Positions 6,846-10,936 of a DNA stretch of 10,936 nt are shown piece by piece. The notes below the pieces were generated by a model. That model did no database searches. It was not told the origin of the DNA and saw nothing but the letters and a program-made list of their open reading frames with translations. A program made the position numbers and the translations under genes. Position 1 is the first letter of the stretch, and every line of letters starts with the position of its first letter. Origin of the DNA: an uncultured Lachnospiraceae bacterium (GTDB lineage Bacteria > Bacillota > Clostridia > Lachnospirales > Lachnospiraceae); contig CADBNQ010000046.1 of assembly GCA_902796045.1 (NCBI GenBank), forward strand, positions 1 through 10,936, in the 5' to 3' direction.

Positions 6846-8046
6846 GAAGGAGTATGTCCGAGGCAGTATTCTGGACAGAAAAGGGCAGCCCCTGGCCTGG
6901 TCGGAGGAAGCCGGCGGAAAGCGCTTTTACGGCTGCACCCATGCCGCTTCATCCCTGACAGGATACTATTCCAGGATCTATGGCACTTCAGGTCTGGAGG
7001 CAAGATTCAACAGCCTCTTAAGCCATAGTTCCTCACCGGAGAAAAAGAAAAGAGGGGCAGATCTGACACTGACCCTGGACCGGGACCTGCAGAATCTTGC
7101 CTATGAACAGATCAAGGATTACACAGGTTCTGTGGTTGTTCTTGATGCGAAAAACGGACAGATCCTTGCCCTGGCCTCCTCACCTTCGTATGATGCAGGG
7201 AAACTGGAGGAGAACTGGCAGGAAACTGACCAGATGGAGGGAGTTTTTATTTCCAACGCTTTCCAGAACCCTGTGGTCCCGGGATCTGTGTTCAAGCTGG
7301 TCACTTCCCGGGCTGTTCTGAAGCAGCATCTTGAGAATAAGACGGTCAGGGACCGGGGATGGCTCAAGGTAAACGGCCAGACCATCCACAACTACAATGG
7401 CACGGAGTACGGGACCCTGGACTGGGAAGAAGGGTTCATCAAGTCTTCCAACGTATACTTTATGAGCCTGGCTCTTGAGATGGGAGCACAGGCTCTGGAT
7501 GACGCGGCAGGAGACTTTCTGCTGGGAGAGGATATAGCCCTGGATTTTACGACCCTGCATTCAACCTGGGATCTGGGGAACCGGGAGGACAATATAGTGG
7601 CAGCCACTTCCTTCGGACAGGGGAATACCCTTGTTACGCCCCTGCAAATGGCGATGATCACGCAGAGCATCGCCAATGGAGGAAAGATGATGAAGCCATG
7701 GATGGTCAGGTTTGTCACAGACGGCAGAGGGAGAGTAAAAGAAGTCGGAAAAGAAGAGCTTCTGAAAAAAACCATGGAGGCTAAAACAGCACAGAAGATC
7801 TGTCAGGCCATGACCGAAGCAGGGGAAGCCTATGACCTTAAAGAAATCGGTGAGGAAGAATACAGGATTGCCGCAAAAACAGGGACCGCCCAGAGGGGCG
7901 ACGGAACCAATAATGCCTGGCTCGTGACTTTCGCCCCTGCGGACAGTCCCCGCTATGTTGTAGTGGTAAACAGGCTGAAAACCAAAAAAATCGGAAAAAG
8001 CCTGACCCCTGTGGCAGAGAAAATCTATGAAGAACTCTTCCGCTGA
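6682..8046 (+). CDS. PbpA-like class B penicillin-binding protein (D,D-transpeptidase)
   Basis: Cross-links peptidoglycan outside the membrane, probably as partner of the SEDS enzyme encoded just upstream. Numbering from ATG 6682: membrane anchor at about 12-36; RGSILDRKGQPLAWS (60-74); a TGYYSRIYGTSGLE stretch (93-106) that closely recalls mycobacterial PbpA; transpeptidase domain from about 148 with the three active-site motifs SVFK (202-205), SSN (255-257) and KTG (399-401). At 454 residues it lacks a large PASTA or extra C-terminal module and is of PbpA size. I prefer ATG 6682 over ATG 6658: GGAAAGGAAG precedes 6682 at good spacing, whereas AGGA sits only three bases before 6658. All catalytic residues are present, so it should be active and beta-lactam binding. 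Its 3' end overlaps the convergent kinase-like gene by 22 bases. No clear terminator follows. Confidence 0.9.
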   Translation: MEKKSFLRRVQLLQSAILLSVIFIILSLVRISAILPGVSAEADRQKDRAKQRMYEKEYVRGSILDRKGQPLAWSEEAGGKRFYGCTHAASSLTGYYSRIYGTSGLEARFNSLLSHSSSPEKKKRGADLTLTLDRDLQNLAYEQIKDYTGSVVVLDAKNGQILALASSPSYDAGKLEENWQETDQMEGVFISNAFQNPVVPGSVFKLVTSRAVLKQHLENKTVRDRGWLKVNGQTIHNYNGTEYGTLDWEEGFIKSSNVYFMSLALEMGAQALDDAAGDFLLGEDIALDFTTLHSTWDLGNREDNIVAATSFGQGNTLVTPLQMAMITQSIANGGKMMKPWMVRFVTDGRGRVKEVGKEELLKKTMEAKTAQKICQAMTEAGEAYDLKEIGEEEYRIAAKTGTAQRGDGTNNAWLVTFAPADSPRYVVVVNRLKTKKIGKSLTPVAEKIYEELFR

Positions 8047-8807
8047 GCTGTCTCCAGCATCTTTGCATAATCCTCCAGACTGAGATGGTCCGGCGGATTG
8101 AGGCTGGTCTCCAGCAGGCTGTAGATGCCGGAGGGGACGATCTCCCGGCCTTGCTCTTCTTTCACGTTGATCAGTTCCTGAAGCAGAAGCCCCATCTCCT
8201 GGATGAGCAGCTGCCGGCCTTTGAGGTCCGGGGACAGATCGTAGGAGAAGCGAAGGCGGTAAGATGGATTTGGATTGACCAGGAAAAAATAGCTGTATGT
8301 GTAATCCACCAGTGAAAGAGAGAGGGTATCCTGCAGACGGTGAATGAGGATGTTGGAGGGATTCAGATCGGTGTATAAAACGCCGCGGTCCAGCAGCCAG
8401 GACAGGAGTTCACTGGTCACCTGGAGAAGGCGGATGATCTGCGGCCAGGGCAGATCAGCAAGGCGGATCTCCTCCCCGTCCGGGACAGCGGCTGCAGATC
8501 CGGCAGGGATGGGTGATAAACCCCAGTATCCCCTTGCGTAAGCGCAGTCCTCCATGCACAGGGCAAGGACCGGCTCTTTGATATCCGGCACCCGGCAGGC
8601 TTCGTGGATCCAGTAATAATAAGGAATCCCGGGGTGAGGAAGATGGCGCATGACCTGATACTCATCGATAAATGCTTCCCTGACCTCCGGGTTAGTTGAA
8701 GAGGTACACTTGAGAAGGACATGCTTCCCCTGGGAGATCCCTTTATAGAGGAAGGTGTCCTTTTTCTTTTTAAATAATTGCAGTGATGACAGTGTTTCTG
8801 TATTCAT
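8025..8807 (-). CDS. Compact divergent protein kinase-like protein
   Basis: 260 residues with a reduced protein-kinase pattern: HVLLK with Lys33 as the ATP lysine, DEY with Glu49 as its helix-C partner, a catalytic loop LYTDLNPSNILI (Asp147, Asn152) in place of HRDLKPxN, and VDYT (Asp168) in place of DFG. The glycine-rich loop is not recognisable, the loop Lys is Asn149, and no APE motif follows; an insertion separates the lobes (about 95-115). Core catalytic Asp/Asn/Lys are kept, so activity is possible, but substrate could be protein or small molecule. No membrane helix is seen. AGGAGG (8816-8821 on this strand) is eight bases before the ATG. It is the only minus-strand gene in the window, convergent with the PBP gene (22-base overlap) and divergent from the PP2C gene. 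It may regulate its neighbours; that is inferred from position only. Confidence 0.8.
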   Translation of the reverse strand: MNTETLSSLQLFKKKKDTFLYKGISQGKHVLLKCTSSTNPEVREAFIDEYQVMRHLPHPGIPYYYWIHEACRVPDIKEPVLALCMEDCAYARGYWGLSPIPAGSAAAVPDGEEIRLADLPWPQIIRLLQVTSELLSWLLDRGVLYTDLNPSNILIHRLQDTLSLSLVDYTYSYFFLVNPNPSYRLRFSYDLSPDLKGRQLLIQEMGLLLQELINVKEEQGREIVPSGIYSLLETSLNPPDHLSLEDYAKMLETAQRKSSS

Positions 8808-8883
8808 GGGAGTATCCTCCTTTTATAACCCCTGTTTCTGATTCGGGCAGGAACCTGAGATCCGTGTGCGTGTTAAAAAATCG

Positions 8884-8912
8884 TTGAGCCTGTGTCCCAG
8901 ATAGTGTATCAT
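8884..8912 (+). promoter_or_regulatory. Predicted promoter for the PP2C-kinase operon
   Basis: TTGAGC (8884-8889), a 17-base spacer, TATCAT (8907-8912). Transcription would start near 8919, leaving a leader of about 90 bases before the GTG start. Assigned by eye. Confidence 0.5.
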
Positions 8913-8931
8913 AGGTGTTGGAGTATTACAA
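8903..8931 (-). promoter_or_regulatory. Predicted promoter for the minus-strand kinase-like gene
   Basis: On the minus strand TTGTAA (8931-8926), a 17-base spacer, TACACT (8908-8903). It overlaps the plus-strand promoter, with the two -10 boxes sharing bases 8907-8908. The -10 is weaker than the plus-strand one. Assigned by eye. Confidence 0.35.
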
Positions 8932-8969
8932 TCTCTGACGCTGGTTTCTTGTGACTTTAGACGTGAGAG

Positions 8970-8984
8970 GAATCCGCAGGATTC
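8970..8984. promoter_or_regulatory. Inverted repeat in the PP2C leader
   Basis: GAATCC-GCA-GGATTC, a perfect 6-base inverted repeat with a 3-base centre, 13 bases before the GGAG ribosome binding site (8998-9001). It could be a small RNA hairpin or a protein-binding site. It has no T-tract, so it is not a terminator. Confidence 0.4.
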
Positions 8985-9007
8985 TCGTGATATAAAAGGA
9001 GTCAGTT

Positions 9008-9916
9008 GTGGCAGTTTATTTTAAGAGTGAGATTAACAGACGGTCTTCTAATGAAGACAGTTTCTGTGACATAGAGTTCAGGATCAATCATGAGGCCGCC
9101 GTACACCTGATGGCAGTGGCTGACGGGATGGGGGGGCTGACCGGGGGAAGCTATTATTCCCGGACTGCAGTCAGTCTCTTTACAGAGTCTTTGCTGAAGG
9201 TGATCATGGGAGAGGAGTTCATGGGGAGTCCCCTGTCTGACCAGACTGACCTTCTTGTGGATTTTTGCAGGAGAGTATTTCAGGAGATCAACCAGGAGCT
9301 GTATACCCGGGGCCTGAACGCAGGGATCAAGGGAGGGACGACCCTCACCGTGGTCCTTATGTTCTGGCACAGCATCATCATAGCCAGCTGCGGGGACAGC
9401 CCCCTCTACTTTATGAAAGAAGGGAATCTGTCACTGGGATGTGAGATCCAGAATGCTGCCTGGCGTATGGTCAAAGAGGGAAAGACCCACCAGGGCTCCC
9501 TTTTATTCCAGCAGAACAAGAACCGGCTTCTCCATTATTTAGGGAGGAGAGAGGCCGTAAAACCCTTCATCAGGATGATGAAAGATACAGAGGCCGACTG
9601 TCTGCTGCTGGGGACAGACGGTGCCTTCGGCGATCTGTCGGCAAAGCAGATCGAAGGACTGATCAGTGGAACCGTCAGGCGGCAGCAGCTGATTCAGGAC
9701 CTCTTTGACGCTGCCAGGAATGCCGGCGAAGAGGACAACCAGACAGCCATCTACTATATCAGGGATAAGAAGAAGGATCCTCCCTCTTTTACCCCTGTCA
9801 GCCGCCAGGATGAGGAGACGGCCATGCCCGGGCATTACAAAAAAGCAGATTCGCGGCTCGGCTTTCTGCGGACCAGGATTCTCGGGCTTAAGTCTTTTGG
9901 AGGTAGGGACGAATGA
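9008..9916 (+). CDS. PP2C-family Ser/Thr protein phosphatase
   Basis: Metal-dependent phosphatase expected to reverse the action of the kinase(s) encoded beside it. All main PP2C motifs are present in order: SSNED (13-17), VADGMGG (37-43) with the metal Asp39, GGTTLTVVL (109-117), SCGDSPLY (127-134), LLLGTDGAFGDLS (199-211) with Asp204, and EEDNQTAIYY (241-250) with Asp243. At 302 residues it is the PP2C domain plus a basic tail of about 50 residues with no membrane helix; PstP of Actinobacteria is instead membrane anchored. The start is GTG at 9008, with AAAAGGAG ending six bases upstream. The stop overlaps the kinase start as ATGA, so phosphatase and kinase are probably made in step, as in many PP2C-kinase pairs. 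The preceding 200 bases carry the overlapping divergent promoters and an inverted repeat. Confidence 0.93.
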   Translation: MAVYFKSEINRRSSNEDSFCDIEFRINHEAAVHLMAVADGMGGLTGGSYYSRTAVSLFTESLLKVIMGEEFMGSPLSDQTDLLVDFCRRVFQEINQELYTRGLNAGIKGGTTLTVVLMFWHSIIIASCGDSPLYFMKEGNLSLGCEIQNAAWRMVKEGKTHQGSLLFQQNKNRLLHYLGRREAVKPFIRMMKDTEADCLLLGTDGAFGDLSAKQIEGLISGTVRRQQLIQDLFDAARNAGEEDNQTAIYYIRDKKKDPPSFTPVSRQDEETAMPGHYKKADSRLGFLRTRILGLKSFGGRDE

Positions 9917-10936
9917 ATCAATATTTTGAGGAAGGTGAGTATTTTACCTGGATCAGAGACCGGGATAAGAATGCCGGCTCACTGGTCATCCCTCTTCAGA
10001 TGCTGACAGAAAGATTTCGCAGCAAAAGCAAACAGACCATGGTGGCAAAGGACACACGGACCGGAAAGAGATATTTCCTCAAAGTGCTTTTCTGCCGTGA
10101 GATCGATCAGGTTTATGTGGAGAAAGAAAGCAAGGTACAGCTCTATTCTCCCTATATCATCCGGATCTACGGCGGGATGTTTGATGAAAAGCACAGCCGG
10201 TTTATCACACTGGTGGAATACATCGATGAACAGGATCTCTCCGAGCTGATCAGACAGGGTGAGCTGGCCGGAAGAGGCTGGCGGGAGAAGATGCGGATCC
10301 GCCATAAGATCGCGCTGAAATTCCTCTATGGTATTGAACACTATATGTCCATGTACCGGCTGGATCCTATCGTACACAGGGACCTTAAGCCGGAAAACAT
10401 CCTGGCCTCCCCGGACGGTGAGATTGTGAAGATCATTGATTTTGACTGGGTTCATCTGCATGAATCCAATGTCACGGTCATGCACCGCAGAGAGCAGAAG
10501 GGCACGCCTGGATATGCAGATCCCGGTTACTGGAACAGTTATGTCTGCAAGAAAGAGATGGACATCTACTCGGCAGGCCTGGTCCTCTACTTTCTCTACA
10601 CCGGAAGACATCATTTTTACGGTACGGAGGATATCCAGAGGTATATGCTGGGGGATGATTATGCCTATCATCTCAAGGAAATGCCCGGCACAGACCCGGA
10701 GCTTTACGAGATCATCGCCAGGATGATCGCCAGAGAAGGGGAACGTTACACAGAGATCAGTCAGGTCATAGAGGATATGACTGCCTATCTGAAGAGCAGA
10801 CAGGATCTGCCCCTGCTGCCGGAGAGATTGTCCGGAGAGGAAGAAAACGGCCTGATCCGCCTGTCTTTCCGGGTGGGGGATGTCAAGTACTCGCCCTACA
10901 TGAAGAACAATCATTTTCTGCCCGTGGAATTCGGCA
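9913..10936 (+). CDS. Hanks-type Ser/Thr protein kinase, 3' partial
   Basis: Protein kinase paired with the upstream PP2C. Visible motifs: RYFLKV with Lys57, a hinge-like LVEYID (100-105), complete catalytic loop HRDLKPEN (155-162), IDFDW (175-179) in which the DFG glycine is Asp178, a GTPGYADPGY segment (197-206) in the APE position, and MDIYSAGLV (216-224) with the helix-F Asp. A glycine-rich loop is not obvious. The kinase domain ends at about residue 300; a new segment beginning LIRLSFRVGDVKYSP starts another domain that runs off the window after 341 codons, so what it senses or recruits is unknown. No membrane helix occurs in the visible part. GGAGG (9899-9903) is nine bases before the ATG and the start overlaps the PP2C stop. 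Likely substrates by context include the FHA-linked wall synthesis proteins or the GTPase partner, but this is inference. Confidence 0.92.
   Translation, partial: MNQYFEEGEYFTWIRDRDKNAGSLVIPLQMLTERFRSKSKQTMVAKDTRTGKRYFLKVLFCREIDQVYVEKESKVQLYSPYIIRIYGGMFDEKHSRFITLVEYIDEQDLSELIRQGELAGRGWREKMRIRHKIALKFLYGIEHYMSMYRLDPIVHRDLKPENILASPDGEIVKIIDFDWVHLHESNVTVMHRREQKGTPGYADPGYWNSYVCKKEMDIYSAGLVLYFLYTGRHHFYGTEDIQRYMLGDDYAYHLKEMPGTDPELYEIIARMIAREGERYTEISQVIEDMTAYLKSRQDLPLLPERLSGEEENGLIRLSFRVGDVKYSPYMKNNHFLPVEFG

Larger units (their letters stand above)
8808..9007. other. Divergent intergenic region (200 bases)
   Basis: Contains both ribosome binding sites, the two overlapping promoter candidates and the GAATCC inverted repeat listed separately. 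It also holds a short CAGG-AA-CCTG palindrome at 8848-8857. No additional ORF or RNA gene was recognised. Confidence 0.6.

Noticed and set aside
7980..8024. Possible terminator for the minus-strand kinase-like gene
   Set aside because: T-runs occur on the minus strand here, but the preceding stem (GCC...GGC) has only three pairs, too weak to call.
9979..10914. Minus-strand open frame (311 codons) across the Ser/Thr kinase
   Set aside because: The opposite strand encodes a kinase with complete HRDLKPEN and other motifs, and the minus frame shows no recognisable domain.

Overview
The window reads as bacterial chromosome from a low-to-mid GC Firmicute, most plausibly a gut-type Clostridia/Lachnospiraceae relative. 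This rests on AGGAGG-type ribosome binding sites, ATGA start-stop overlaps, sigma-A-like promoters, codon use and the protein families present. No transposase, integrase, tRNA, rRNA or CRISPR repeat was seen. Species assignment is inference.

Left part (1-4559, + strand), three tightly packed genes: a TRAFAC-type GTPase with a zinc-ribbon remnant at its visible N-terminus (cut by the window edge); a GTPase-associated GAP1-like protein that starts on TTG, overlaps the GTPase stop, and ends in an acidic linker and about four membrane helices; and a 530-residue protein with two XRE-like helical repeats. The first two resemble the double-GTPase/GAP1 pairs described computationally among NTP-dependent conflict or signalling systems (from memory).

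Middle part (4672-8046, + strand): a membrane-anchored FHA protein, a divergent FtsW/RodA/SpoVE-type glycosyltransferase (ATGA overlap) and a PbpA-like class B penicillin-binding protein (long overlap). A 112-bp leader before the FHA gene holds a good extended -10 promoter and nested inverted repeats. The outer repeat would pair the ribosome binding site with a segment that lies just upstream of the predicted transcription start.

Right part (8025-10936): a compact, divergent kinase-like gene on the minus strand, tail-to-tail with the PBP gene. Across a 200-bp divergent intergenic region follow a PP2C phosphatase and, with ATGA overlap, a Hanks-type Ser/Thr kinase that runs off the window.

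Together the genes resemble the actinobacterial FHA-PstP-RodA-PbpA-PknA/PknB wall-synthesis and phospho-signalling cluster, here in a Firmicute and next to a GTPase/GAP1 module. A reasonable hypothesis is a membrane-associated signalling system in which kinase/phosphatase control, FHA reading and a GTPase switch are tied to a dedicated SEDS-PBP peptidoglycan synthase. That the two modules act together is inferred from proximity only.
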